Notes under the pieces: model-generated
What the model was told of the DNA's origin: nothing
The model's database searches: none
What the model saw: the letters and a program-made list of their open reading frames with translations, nothing else
In this document: one piece after another, positions 37,280-49,962 of the stretch
How the letters are laid out: every line of letters starts with the position of its first letter
Numbering within the stretch: the first letter of the stretch is position 1
Source: Lottia gigantea
Taxonomy: Eukaryota; Mollusca; Gastropoda; Lottiidae
NCBI RefSeq assembly: GCF_000327385.1
Contig: NW_008710049.1
Span: 3,970,293 to 4,034,292 of the forward strand
Direction of reading: 5' to 3'
Length of the DNA: 64,000 nucleotides
Made by a program: the position numbers and the translations under genes

Positions 37280-37343
37280 CTATAAATAGCACTAGCATGG
37301 CTAAATATAGCTCTATACAGATGTCAGATGTTGCCATATATAG
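37280..37343. promoter_or_regulatory. Candidate MEF2 / E-box / CArG-like cluster
   Basis: Within 64 bp there are two sites that fit the full MEF2 consensus YTAWWWWTAR: CTATAAATAG at 37280 and CTAAATATAG at 37301. They are followed by two E-boxes CAGATG at 37318 and 37325, and a CArG-like CCATATATAG at 37334 (one base short of the CCW6GG consensus). This combination is typical of muscle enhancers in animals. The A+T-rich background raises the chance rate for MEF2 and CArG words, so the call is tentative. Confidence 0.38.
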
Positions 37344-37703
37344 ACATGATCATACTCCCCATAGCTTTTCTTATTTCTTATCTCCCTTTAGCTTTTTATT
37401 AATTAGTTGATTTGATTAGATTTAATTTAGATAAATGACACATGAGATATACAATGCTGGTTAAAAGTAATTCTATGATGAGACATAAAGGATATAAATT
37501 GGATATTAAATGAAACGAGATGGAATTTTGTCTCATTTTTTAGTCCCTTTCAAGAAAGTGAAAAATACACAATGTCAGTGTCAACTGGCCTTAGCTTTCC
37601 CATTTCAGTTATAAGGGATCTCTCACAACACTTTAATGTAACAAAAATAGTACATATAATTCTACATTTTCATCAAAATTTAACACTTAATTTCAAATTA
37701 TTT
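37344..37703. other. Non-coding stretch
   Basis: Contains the start of a 65-codon frame (37572-37769) that runs into the next element. Nothing else is seen. Confidence 0.5.
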
Positions 37704-38042
37704 TTAAGGGACAAACACGTCATCCATTCGACCAACCACACCTCAGTGTCAGAAACAAGAATTATTTAGCTCAGCTAATTAGTACTAGTGTTCATAGCTA
37801 ACCATTCAAATTTAAGCCTTCAAATCCATGTTTCCAAAATTATTTCTATTTGAAAGTTAATAAGACATTTTGTCTTTTTTGAGACCACGCCACTAGACAT
37901 CTATAGAAATAAAAAGTAAATTTTCTAGGTTAAGGTATATTTGATGGCATTATGCCGTTTTCGTGCAGTTTTAATACTTAAGAGGGTTATTTACATATAT
38001 TGAAGACCCAAATCAACCAAGAAGGCGACTGTTCCCCTTTAA
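37704..38042 (+). mobile_element. TTAA-flanked MITE, family 3
   Basis: The left end TTAAGGGACAAACACGTCATCC is followed by TTCGACCAACCACACCTCAG, then TTTAGCTCAGCTAATTAGTA. The right end has TTTACATATATTGAAGACCC, AAATCAACCAAGAAGGCGA and GTTCCCCTTTAA. Both ends and the interior order match the 5156-5435 copy. It is about 60 bp longer and more diverged. Confidence 0.7.
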
Positions 38043-41000
38043 GATTAGAAAACTAGTGAAAAAAAGCCTATAATATATTGTATTCTATAAGGACATTTAC
38101 ACTGGCAAAGCAAACGACATAATAACACTACTTTGAATACTGATCCTAGAAAAAAAATGTCCTCTGCTTCTAAAACGAGCCATATTTCACTTTGAAAAAA
38201 AAACCTGGGAAAATAATCAATAGTGAGTATGAAAGCCAGCTCTTCTCTACTGTAGAAAAATAGTGACATGTGACATGGCATCATCATGGCAGTAAACTTG
38301 ATAGGGATGCTGCTAATTAATGATTCTTTCAGAACATGACAGAGGAAAAAACTGCCTTAATTTACAAAGAAGTATCATTGTTTTGTGCAAAACTAGAAAA
38401 TCAAAGGAATGAATGTATATTACTTTACAACTAGAAAATGAAAGTAGCCTATAAATGAGACAGGGATGTTTCTTTGATTGTATTTGTCATAGTTCTTTCT
38501 TATTCAATGTTAGATGTTATTCAATGTTAGGGTGTTATTCAATGTTAGATGTAAATTATCTCATAACTCATAGTTTATCTTAGCTGAAAAACCCTGAGTT
38601 TAACAATGCATGAGTCTTCAATTATGTTCAGACTTTTCATATTCATTTGCTTTGATATATGAACTTTTATTTTGTTGAATTTTCTTTCTCCATGAGAATC
38701 AAATCCAGTTTTAAGCTTATGTGGCTTGATTTCTGAAGCGTTATTTTGAGTTTCTCCTTGTGAATGAAATCCAGATTATATTAACTCTGGTATATACCAG
38801 ATAATATACTGAAGCAGTATATTCAAACATGGATCAGGAAAGCAATACTTCTGAGAATAATCAGGAATAACTTAATGTTCCACCCCCATCAATGTTTGAA
38901 AAGGTTGTCTACAGAATAGTCCATCTGACGAATCCCAGGATAATGTGGAACTTTAAATGAACTTCATATTTCCTTACAACCACTCCAGTTGTTAATCAGC
39001 GCTCTCCATTCAATGTTCTCCATATCCAATAAGCTTTTAGCAAACATTGTTGCTGATCTTTGTTAGTCAATGTAACTGGTGTTCATTCACGATTTTCTTT
39101 AGAAATTCCAAGACGGTTTATCGGTGATGAAAAGACTCCTTGGGATGTATTCAAACAAACTTGAGTTCAAGAAGAGGTTAGCCTGAAATTGGTGGAAGCT
39201 ATAAGAAGATGAGAACCATTCCATTAACTGCCGTCCATTGAAGTTTATTTGTTTAACAGGAACTGTAAGATACTCTTAAAACCACTAGAAAGTAAAATTC
39301 AGCTAATTTCACTATCTTCTAACAAATCAAATCATAAATCATGAGACCATTCAAATACTATAGAAAAGAGAAAATTATCAAACCAAACTATATAAATTCC
39401 ACCCACATTTCTTAAAAATCCTAGATCCATTCCTGTAAATAGTTCTAAAACATCTATAAAACTCATATATAAATTCATATTTTGTGAACTTGTCTCAAAA
39501 TATAGACACGAGAATAAGTTCTACATCAGTACGAATGCAGGCTGAAAATAAGTCAGTTGTCTGAAGATCACATAGTGTGAAACTCTGAGTAACAACATGA
39601 TTCAAGGTCTGTTTGAATTTATCTAAATGGACATTCAAAACAAAATGAAGCCAGAGTAATTTTTAGCAACTGAGCAGAAGCTACAACTAATATCTGATAT
39701 TTTTGTATGTCATCTATAGTTGCATGAAACTATAATAATTCTGCCAAATATAAGAGTTCTAAAAATATTTACAGCTTTGCAAATTCAATTCCATTGACTG
39801 CAGGACATTAGCCCTAAATCTTATCAGTGAGTATTCAATATGATCTGGGACATTTATTTAATGATATCTCCATCAATAGTAGTATATAGCCTCCCACTAC
39901 CGACTCTACAGAGATAATGGTAGATGATGATATCAACTCCTCCAGGGTATAAAATAATATCATTGGTAAATTATGGCCTGTATGAATTCAATCATCATAC
40001 ACAAGGGAGATAATTTGAATGTAATAAAATCTGACCTCAATCCAAAATCTAGACCACAAATAATACAGGTATTGATTTAGAATCTAAAAGTACATATATG
40101 TTTTTAGAATAAAATATATCATTTAGCAATACTGTTTAAAACAATGTTCAAGACTCCATTTTCAAGATTCTTGCAGAGAAGCATCTTCATTTTTTGGCAT
40201 TTAAAAAGCAGACACACACGGTCAAACAATTTTTGTCACAGACACGAATCCTACGTAAAATCTTGCGCCTTCATGACAAGATATTGCAGACAGGATTTAT
40301 AATATCAAACAAGTTTGAAAATCGTCTTCCATAGTTTTATTGTTTACAAGACAGAGCGTCATCATCCAATCAGATTCATTTTCTTTTAAATTGCATGCTC
40401 TGTACGTGATTATCAACACGGTTGAAATTGACTAACTAGAGATTTTTGTCTCCGAATGTGCATGTGTCTGTTGGTGAAACTTTTAAAAAGACCTTTAGCA
40501 TAGAAAGATTACTTTTAAGGTTATCATGGTTCATTCAAGATTGGAACAAATCATTTAGTCTCACTTAAAGTAGGCCTATATTTTAATCACATTGACTTAT
40601 TTTCCCTTCTTCAACCAAATATAACATTTTATCTATTTACAGAAGATTTAATATCTTATTTTGGAAGCAATTTATCAAAACAACCATTCTGTCAATGGAA
40701 TCAAAGGTTTCTGACTTCACTCACTCTCAATTCCTATTTTAAAACCTTTTCCTTCCGATCTTGTCAATAACTTTAAATTATGAAGCAAGCACTTAGCAAC
40801 TTGTTGACTTTTGAAGAGTATTTGTTCCACCTCGATGCTTTTTCCCTTCCAAATAAGGAAACTAGTGTTGACAGGTTAAATGAAATGGAAAAATTCCATT
40901 CACAACTCTCTGACCAATAACAAAAATCACCCTCCTACGACGAATGCTTTTATTCTAATCAATATGTGGATCACTGCTGAGTTGAATGAGTAATTTAATA

Positions 41001-41994
41001 GTTTGATGTCTGCTTTCATTGACAACATGTCAGACAGTGTCTGTGAATTAGTTTAGTTTCCTCTGACTATTATCGTATAATCGAGCAAAGATAGTTTTGC
41101 ATAAACTGGTACAGGTAACGTCAAAACTTGAACACGACCATTCCAACAGACTTTTACCACTATTTGGTATGAACCCATGAAATTATTTCAATCTTGCTAT
41201 ATCAAAAATCAAAAAATGGCTACAAATGTCCTAAATCAATGAACAAAGGCCAGAAAACCAGTTTTGAATCCAATTAAATTTGTTTTTATTGTAAGGGGAA
41301 GTGTAAGTCAGAGATTCTCCAGTGGGTAGACTAAAATCATTGTCTTCGCAAGCAGGACAAACCTTGGCAATAATTGGCCTGGACGCCATTCCCTTCTGAG
41401 TAATTATAGAATTACAGATCACCTTGAACAGTTTCTATTATTGAATTAGTCCCTGACCTTGGAACCTCATATTGATCTTCTCACACCAAGTATTCATTAA
41501 TTTAATTAAACAGCTTTAAAATCAACATAATTACTATTTCCAAATTACAGTTTTAGTCTGTAATAACCAGTCACTCTTCCACTTCATCAGCTTTTGTCTT
41601 GTCTTCAATTTCATGCTTCATATTTCATAATTGAGGATTCTCAAATATAGAGATTATATTTATGTATCAAATATTATATTTTTACAAGAGAAAACTTACT
41701 TTCTGATCCACATTTTAAAACAAATCCATTTTCTGATTTGGTTAATGGTTCAAATGGCAAAATTTGAATATCATAACAGCAGTATTTGGTCTGATATATA
41801 CTTGGAATAACTAATTTTATTATTCCGTAACAAGACTTTAGTCTAGATTACCTTGTCTTTGTCTTCCAGTTGATTAATTTCGGCCTTGTTTCTAATTTCA
41901 CTACAAGTATTAAATGGGATACTCCCTCGTGTAGTTTGAAAAACATTGCCACAGACAGCCACTGATTTGATCATATTCGTATTGTCATGGCCAA
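38043..41994. other. Non-coding stretch with a three-copy short repeat
   Basis: TTATTCAATGTTAG occurs three times in a row at about 38502-38550 with 18-20-bp steps. ACAAGGGAGATAA at 40001 is another mollusc-type word. Short frames at 38045-38287 and 41231-41422 are not gene-like. Confidence 0.55.
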
Positions 41995-42120
41995 CGTAAT
42001 CCAAGGTAACTAAAATCGGCATTGATCTTTGCCAGATTATCCTTACCCATTTACAGCTGGGTCTACTGTTGCAGTGAAGATGATTTATTGAATCTCATCA
42101 AACATTTACATTCCAACCAA
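41995..42120 (+). repeat. Interspersed repeat, family 2
   Basis: GATCTTTGCCAGATTATCCT, then TACCCATTTACAGCTGGGTC, TACTGTTGCAGTGAAGATGA and CCAACCAAGATTAGAACC. The central TACCCATTTACAGCTG is identical to the 60.3-kb copy. Confidence 0.65.
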
Positions 42121-44826
42121 GATTAGAACCTATGGACACCAAATAACTAATCCATTGCAATCGTATAGTCCCTGAAGACACATTCATTTTTCTTTCTTTC
42201 TTTTTTTTTTCGAGAGTCTTGTTAGTGTTCTTTTGGTTGAAAACCAAGAAATCTTTGAACTTATATATAGGAACAAAATAACTCTGAGATTGGTGAAAAT
42301 ATTGCAATGATTGATGCTTTTGTTAGAATAACTGCAAGAAGCTTTAAATATTTGTGTTGAGACAAAAATATTAATAAAATAATGTTGAAGAATCTGTGTT
42401 TAAATATACCTCTACTTTGGCTTTACACTTACTCTAGAGTTCAATAATACAGCATTAATAAAACCAATAAATAAATAATCCTTGTAACCTTATTTCTACA
42501 TCTTGTAACCAGGAATACTGGTTTTATGATGGATTTTAATTATTTTACTTATATTTCCCTAGTTACCTCCACTTTCTTAGATAGGTTGCTATGGAGATTA
42601 GAACAATATTAAAGGTCATAATATTTATTTCATTGTTATAATTTCACTTCAAGATATTTTTGTCAAGCTAATTACTAGTGTTTTATAAGACAGATGTAAT
42701 GTGTTTCATAACCCCCCACATGAGGTGTGACAGCATACAACCTAGAAAAAATAAACATAAAGACAATGGTTCTCAACTTTTTTCAGCTCTCACACCCTCA
42801 GAGCAATCATGTGATGCCCTCATACCCTTACACAATGGACATTCAAATATTGTAAATTGTATTTTTCTTTATTGAAGATAATCATAATCTATAGGTTGGC
42901 TCTTTGGAAGTAACTGTTAAACATGCACCAGAAATCATGTAGATCTCTAAAGATAATTCTAACCCTACAACATTGGCCACACCCTTACATCCCAGGTTGG
43001 AATTCAGGGGTCTAGCAGGAATTGACTGAAATTCATTCCTGAAATAGGATCGCTACTTACAGAAAAAAACTTAACAATTGATAGGCGTGCCGTGTGGAAG
43101 CTTTCATTGATTCAGAAACACAAGAACTGGCTGGTCCAATATAAGGGAAGTAACACATATTTCCCATGTATATATGTAGTCTGATTCCTTAAATTTAATC
43201 AAAGACACATCTGTGTTTCATTTCTAAACATAACTAGTATTATGTCTAGAATGCTGCATATAAAAATTGAAATTTACTCAAATCTCTGTATTTTAAATGT
43301 CTTGAGGGTTGAAAATCTACCTTGGGTCCATACACAGATATTATGCCTAGAATTGATGTATGATCCGGCCTCATTCCTTTTTTCAATAGTTATGTAACCA
43401 GCTCCGTCGTTAGGGCAGGGTTTGTGGGGGATGGGCCCCAGAAATTGAGAATTAAGCCCAGTAAAACCTTCTTCAGTTCAGCAGAGATTGATTCATTCCC
43501 AGTGTCTTTTTGTACAAAATCAAAAAGATATAGATTTTGATACGTTTTCGGCAACTCTGGTCCATTAATTCTTCAAATTTTCACAGTACAAAATCTGAGC
43601 TTCAGCACCAATTCATTCCAGACGATGGGGCTGACAATTACAGATTTTTCTTTCACATTCACAAATTAAAAATATTAAGTTGGCTAGTTTTTTTTTTTTA
43701 TCCAAAATCCATAAGAGCAGAACAAATTAATTTGTCTAATTATCAATTATAATGGCATAGTGAGAATTCATTTATCAAACGTTACATGATCTTAAACTAT
43801 ATCCTTATTTATATTGCAATCCATTCTAATCTGCTTTAAATCTGGTTACTTCCCTTCTATTCATTCAAATTTTTCGCTTGGGAAATTAATTGTTGTCTGA
43901 ATTCAGAATTATAAACAGAATGTACGATTCGTTATAGTTATCTCCCTTGAATAATATGATACAGTATGATTCTAGGCAGACACTTGTGTGAATGGTGTAT
44001 TGGTATATCATGATCAAAATTTGCATTTGTTTCAGATGCTATGCAATCTGAATAGGACAATGAATAAAATGGCAATGTGAAATATTGAAATGAAAGTGAG
44101 AGTTGGATTATGATATGTTTATATATTTTTAAACTATTCTTTATGATTTCTATTGTTATTTAATGGTATAATATAGTTTTGGGTGTTATAAGTGTATGAT
44201 TGTAGTTGTATTTTTAGTAAAAGGATGCAACTTACCTTGAGTATGTTTAATCCACATGGGTACGTAATGCAACAAGAAGTGTACAGGTTAAGAACTGTGT
44301 TTTTTCAAAATGCAGAAGTTGACAGCTTATGACTTAATAATGATAAATAATTGGCTTACCTGAAAAGATAAACAAAATTTATTTCAATGAAACATTTTTA
44401 TCGTTTCACAATTTCAACTTTAGTTGAAGATGGAAAACAGTGGTGTGGCGTTTCTTGGAATCATTAGGGGAAGGGCTGAAAAGGAGCTACAGAATTGTCA
44501 AGGGGGACAAAACAGCACCTGTCATATAAGTATATGAGAACAAAAAATGCGAGCCATGGTCTCCTACTTGATAAAAACTCAGATAATAGACTATTGCTGT
44601 TTAGTTGCAAACTAGTAATGATATTGTATCATCAGATATCGTCATAATATTTAATTTGTTAAATCTTGCTATAGGCCTACAATGGAAGATATATTTGTTA
44701 TTGTGCCAGCCATCTAATTGATACCTCTTAACTTACTATCAAACATAAAATATATTAATGTATCTCAAGTGTAATAGTGAAGGGTGTTGCCTGTCAAATT
44801 GTATTCAGCCAGTTGGACAGTTCAGA
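42121..44826. other. Non-coding stretch with possible transposon-end scraps
   Basis: AAGGGAAGTAACAC (43143), GGTTACTTCCCTT (43844) and TTATCTCCCTTG (43938) are mollusc-type words. CAGTGGTGTGGCG at 44438, followed by a G-rich patch, resembles a common DNA-transposon terminus, but no opposite end is seen. No gene is recognised. Confidence 0.5.
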
Positions 44827-45175
44827 AATGAAATGAAACGAATGGTATTTTACGCCCTACTTTCCTGTACCATGTGGGCTAATGAAGACGGGCAATGCCA
44901 TGCAAGGTGCAATGAGGTAAATTTTGCCGGAACAGCAGCATTAGTCTGCTATTTTTCAATTTCCAATTGTCGAGGGATCTTTAATGTGCACAATCTGCAG
45001 CACACAGAGCCTTGGTTTATTGTCCCATACAAACATCACCATGTCAGCCCCTCTTTATCTGCATCACTGACGGGGAAACGGGTTGAAAATCCGAAGGTTT
45101 CATCTCGACCTATGCCGGGATTGAAACCAGCTCAGAGACAAGATTCCATTTCAAGGGAATAATGTACCAGAGTGT
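44827..45175 (+). repeat. Interspersed repeat, family 1 (best and longest copy)
   Basis: About 350 bp, used here as the reference. Order of landmarks: AATGAAATGAAACGAATGG, TTTCCTGTACCATGTGGG, AATGAAGACGGGCAATGCCA, GGTGCAATGAGG, AGCAGCATTAGTCTGC, CGAGGGATCTTTAATGTGCA, GGTTTATTGTCCCATACAAA, GTCAGCCCCTC, CTGCATCACTGACGGGGAAAC, CATCTCGACCTATGCCGGGA. It is less A+T-rich than its flanks. A 134-codon plus-strand frame (44758-45162) runs across it; because other copies of the family are not open in this frame and no domain is recognised, I treat the frame as incidental. Confidence 0.85.
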
Positions 45176-46028
45176 TCAGCATCAGGACAGGATTGTTGAG
45201 TTTGAGATTATGAAGCTTCAGATGTAAAATTTACACCAGTGCATCTATCAGTATGATGGATATTAAAAGGATTGTAAGGAAGTTTTCTAAACTCTTAACG
45301 TGTTTTGGGTTCAATGAAAGCATCAATTAAAAACAAAGAAGTCTGTTGGTCCTGTACTTGCACAAAAGACTCTTGGATATTATTAGCAGCTTTAAGCACC
45401 ATCATATATGATTTACAGGAAATTTGCCAACCCCTTTAATGAAGATATTGATATTGTATATTGATCTGTGATATAAGAGAATAATTAGTATAATAACAAA
45501 CATACAATAGATCATATTACTCTTATATTAATTTGAATCTTCCTTATTAAGCTTTATTGATCTGGGACGTCAGCTGGAAACTTTCTAGGGTTTCTGTACC
45601 TGGCAACAGAAATCTTGAAGAATGAAAACATCATTGATTGCATTATGAAAAGATGGGAATTATGCCAGGAGAGAGGCTGAGGCCTACCATAGTGTTGTCA
45701 CTAACTCTGTTACATGTACAACATGTACAACACGAGGCCTCTGTACTGTTAAACAACTGTTCTAAACAACCAGATACTTTCTCACGACCTCAACATTGAC
45801 CATTTTAAGCAGCGAATAGACAAGGAACAGTGTGTGATCTTAGATACAGTAAAAAACAGAAGTCAATTATTGTCTGCATCATGTCCAGAATGGTACCTTG
45901 TATATTTGCTTCTATTTCCTACTCTTTATACAATCTTCCACCTGAGGGCCTTACCTCTTCTATACACATTAATTTACAGCTACTGTGGTTTTCCTCCAGC
46001 AAGAAGAATTTTTGATCTCAAACTATAC
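45176..46028. other. Non-coding stretch
   Basis: A short direct repeat, ACATGTACA twice, lies near 45713-45731. Overlapping frames at 45830-46043 on one strand are hydrophobic but unrecognised. Confidence 0.5.
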
Positions 46029-46115
46029 ATAGCAGAGGATTAGCACAGTTGGTCGCCAGATTGATTTTTGGCTGCAATTAGGAGCTGTGGGTTCAAATCT
46101 GTGTCAAGGTAATAC
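46029..46115 (+). repeat. tRNA-like sequence, probable head of a SINE or a tRNA pseudogene
   Basis: TTAGCACAGTTGG (46040-46052) fits the RNA polymerase III A-box consensus TRGYNNARNNGG, and GTTCAAATC (46091-46099) fits the B-box consensus GWTCRANNC, at a spacing normal for a tRNA. The stretch AGCAGAGGATTAGCACAG at the start and GGAGCTGTGGGTTCAAATC near the end follow a tRNA layout, but the arms do not pair cleanly, so a working tRNA is unlikely. No other copy and no clear tail are seen in this window. Confidence 0.55.
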
Positions 46116-47277
46116 AAATTATGAAGCTGCTACCAATACTATAGACAATTTCACACCTGTAGAAAGGTGATAGTGATACTGATTTAGCCAACCAAAATGT
46201 CAGAAAAACATAACTGACTGATTGGGATCATCCTCTACAATAACAATTAAAGGCCTATTTATCAGATATAATCTATTATTAATAGGAATCAGAGATAACC
46301 TACTTGATAAATATACAATAATGAATTAGTTTTTCATTAGACAAGTCATTATACACACTTATATCAGCTTAGAAAAATTACAGAAATCTCAAATAACATT
46401 GGTGTAAAACATAAAAAACTGAAAACCAAGATTTTCTATTTATACTGTTTCTAACTATTGTTAACACTTATCATCTCAAACCCATTGTTTTGGTTTCTTA
46501 ATTCGTGACCTAGGCCAGTGCTTTTTTTGAGAATACAAATCTCATCTCACTGTGACATCAATTTTAGAATTACCCGTATAATAAAACTTAACAAAAATAT
46601 CAGAGATGATATCAGAGTATGAAACTGATATCTTAATCTTGCCTCTATTAAACAAAATCAAAATGTAGCTTCAGAAGTCAGATAGTTTCAGTTTATCAAA
46701 CCTTTGATCAAACTATTTAAGACCCATATCTAATCCAGCCTGCATAATTTACTATCAACTTTTTAAAATAGTGAATTATTTGAACTTATTGGTCATGATG
46801 TATTGGACTTTCAAAAAAATTATGTATCTAACTTGCCCCTATAATAAGAAGTAATAAGCAAAACTATTTCAATTGGCTAGTTCACCAACCTTTTAATTAT
46901 TGCGCAATATAGGGGTTAACTGATAAAGGAATTAGCAATAACTTTTAATAATATAAAAATGATGTGTACGTGACATAGAGAAAGTTCATCTCACCATCAA
47001 TTTATTCCAAACATGCAGATAGCAACATTTTAAACCTGATATTTATAACGAGACTTTGTTAATGATTTCAGCATCAAATTAGTTATTTCGTTAAAAAATG
47101 GATATTGATATTTTTTGTCCTGAAGCTAGAAGAACTGTGTTAATTGATTGATACATTTCACTGGCAGTTTCCACTTAATATCATAAATTGGCATGGCTTC
47201 AAGGGATTCCAAAGCTCTTTCATGATACAAAATAACACAGGAAAAAAATGTAATGAAATGCAGCAAGCACAAATCCA
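46116..47277. other. Non-coding stretch
   Basis: ATTGCGCAAT at 46899 is a perfect 10-bp palindrome equal to the C/EBP consensus. Otherwise nothing. Confidence 0.5.
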
Positions 47278-47686
47278 GTATAATACAGGCCTGTGCAACC
47301 TTTCCGCTATGGCGGACCACATTTGGGGGATGCGAATAGGCAGTGGGCCACGTAACCAACCATCAATAAATCATGGAATTAACAATGAGAAACTTTGAAG
47401 TCATTTATTCAATAACATATTAAATGTGCATATCAAACAACAGACATATTTGATGTAAAACGATTACAATTTGATTGGTTAGATTCATTTTGACTTCATA
47501 CTTTAATATAACAGCACGGATATAACGGGTTTTGATATTAGATTAGGCAACAACAATCTGCGGGCCACACCAACAGTGACAAGAACAAACGAACCGTTTG
47601 CTTGCAGGCCGCATTTCATTCAAATTTTACATCTCGTGGGCTGCAGTTGGCCCGCGGGCCATAGGTTGCACAGGTCTGGTATAATA
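47278..47686. mobile_element. Non-autonomous hAT-type DNA transposon with 8-bp target duplication
   Basis: The element spans 47286-47678 (393 bp) and is flanked by perfect copies of GTATAATA (47278-47285 and 47679-47686). An 8-bp duplication is the hallmark of the hAT superfamily. The left end CAGGCCTGTGCAACCT and the reverse of the right end CAGACCTGTGCAACCT form a 16-bp terminal inverted repeat with one mismatch. The subterminal regions are unusually GC-rich for this window and carry GGGCCGCA-type words (TGCGGGCCAC, GCAGGCCGCA, GGCCCGCGGGCC), as in many animal hAT elements. At 393 bp it has no room for a transposase. Open frames overlapping it (47144-47398, 47576-47899 and the opposite-strand frame) are incidental. 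Confidence 0.93.
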
Positions 47687-49846
47687 CACAAATTTAACTC
47701 TCCAAACGACAGATTGATTATATTGTCATACTTGTACCAGCCAGATTGTTTTGGGTTTTTATCTAAAGAAAAATACATGTCTTTGAAGGGCTTTAACTTA
47801 TTCAAAAAACCTGCATTCAATCTGTTTGATCTGATTAAAATAAAATCTAAATGTTTGTCTTGTGTTTTAAATGTTAGAGAATCCACATGCAATCAATGAT
47901 CAAACGAAATTGCTCTGGTCTCATGTTCTAAGGTGTTTTATAATCAACCAATCAAACAACCATATCTGCATTTTAATCATATCGCTCCTAAAAAGAGGCA
48001 GTTTTAAAGTAATCAGGATTAGTTATTAAAATCAGTGATCTAATGAAATTGATTGATGATGAAATCACATTGTTATTGTTCATTGATTGCTAAATATTAT
48101 TATTTAATCAGATTGCTTTCACAAAACAATTGTCACGCAAGCGTACACTTATATGTTATTTAGTGCAGGACAGTTAGGATTGAGTTCATTCATTTTTAAT
48201 ACCCAATAAATAAAGTCGGTTAAACAATCGGCTTATAGTACACGAAGCCAAGCCTGTTTCTATTATTTAAAAGTAGGTTATACTTGTTTCCTGGAAGTAC
48301 AAGCTAGTGTTTTCAAGCTTAGATGTAGGAGCCCAAAACTTTGATGGTGGTGAGACTCTGTCTTTTACTTCAATTTAACTCCTGAAATTTCATTTTTGAG
48401 CTCTCGAATATACTTGATAATTGGGTTGATAGATGACGCTTTCTTGCTGATCAGTTTAAGTGGTTTCAATGGCATACAAATTTTAGACTACCTGTAGACT
48501 GAGAACATTAAAAATCGTAACACTTGGAAAACAAAGTAGGCAGTGTAAGAAAATTGGCAATTACACACGTTTAACAGCATAGAGCTGGTCTGATACAATA
48601 GTACATAAAGGTGCAGAAAGTAGAATTCTGATTCATTTATTGTATAGAGGAAGCAAATTAAAATCCATGACAATGGTTTTGTTTTCACTATTGTCTAATT
48701 CTGTAAACTCATAATGACGTCTATCTACTCTTGTGTATCAGATGGTACTAAAAGCCTCTGATAGAGTCTTGAATGTTTTTATGAAATCAAACTAGATACA
48801 CTGTTTGATTTTTCATAACATCAAAGCTATGTCAACATTTTTCAATTGTTCAACATAAGGCTTTACTCTTGACATCATCATTCAATTCACAACACTTTAT
48901 ATATAAACAAAACTGATTCATTTTATCCAAATAGCTTTGCAGTTTTGTAACAAATCAAAAGCACTTTTTTCATACAAGATTAGGTATTGAGCTCATGTAT
49001 GCATTTAGAAATGTTAAAGAGGAAAGACAGTTTTTATTTAATTTTTTCTTCTGTATCTGAAATTTAGTCCAATCACTCACTCAGGCGTAAGTTTTCAACC
49101 ACAGACATTTCTACTTTTCTTAGGGGATATTTGATGCATCTAAGGTTATGAAAAAAAAACCTATCCAATAACAATATATAGACAATATTTCATATGACTA
49201 CAATATACAAGATCTCAGAGTACTCAGAGAATTATTAGCAGAATTCTGTACTGCATACCACCCAAGACTTGATATCCCATCCTAGTTTGACATTGATATC
49301 TTGGGACATCGCTTTCATGAAGAAAATGATTTGGGGACACATAAAACAGGTTAAAAACAACCATATTAAAGCATCATAAAAGGTCTTTATTCTATAAAAG
49401 CTACATTATTAATAGTTCCTTGTTCCTTATTGAAATGAGTCAAACAGACCTAGATTAAGTTTACAAAATAAACACAATGTTTACATAATGTAACAACTGT
49501 GTTATTGATGATGTTTACAAGCTATTAATTATCAATGGAAAGGAAATTTCATTCATAAAATATTTTCTTTCATTAATGGTTTTTATTGCCATTCAGGAAT
49601 TGATTATATTCTGTTGGGTGAATGCTTGATAAAAGACACAGTTTTACTAATTGCATGTCATATTCATATCAATCAAATTTGTTTTTGCTTAAGCTGAACA
49701 TATGGAAAATTGATTGAACTGTATTTTCATGCTAAATCCTGAATCCTTTTTTCAGAATGTCACAAAATGCTAAAATGATTTAGGTATTAATTTTTTGAAT
49801 TGATTTTTTTTTTATCTAATTGAAGTACACAATGTTATTAATTGTT
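47687..49846. other. Non-coding stretch
   Basis: A 66-codon minus-strand frame (48488-48688) is unremarkable. Nothing else is recognised. Confidence 0.55.
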
Positions 49847-49962
49847 GCCTGGCCTGGTATTCTCAAAATGAGAATGGCTAGGATGTCCTAGAATCAATGT
49901 TAGAAGATAAGAACTTAGGACATCCTAACACTAGGATTGTTTTGAGAATATGTGGCCTGGTT
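49847..49962. repeat. Foldback element or hairpin of about 115 bp
   Basis: The left side TATTCTCAAAA plus TAGGATGTCCTA is matched on the right, in reverse, by TAGGACATCCTA and TTTTGAGAATA. GGCCTGG words lie near both outer ends (49851 and 49954). Each arm also contains the near-palindrome AGGATGTCCT. The structure fits a small MITE or a hairpin-forming RNA gene. No target duplication can be fixed with confidence. Confidence 0.65.

Noticed and set aside
44438-44450. CAGTGGTGTGGCG as the end of a DNA transposon
   Set aside because: No opposite end or target duplication is found; the same holds for CAGTGACGTAGTGGGG at 62560 and GCTCCGTCGTTAGGG near 43401.
44758-45162. 134-codon plus-strand frame as a gene
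   Set aside because: It runs across the best copy of family 1. Other copies are not open in this frame and no domain is recognisable.
47576-47899. Opposed open frames of 107 and 90 codons at one locus
   Set aside because: They straddle the end of the hAT element and overlap on opposite strands; neither looks like protein.
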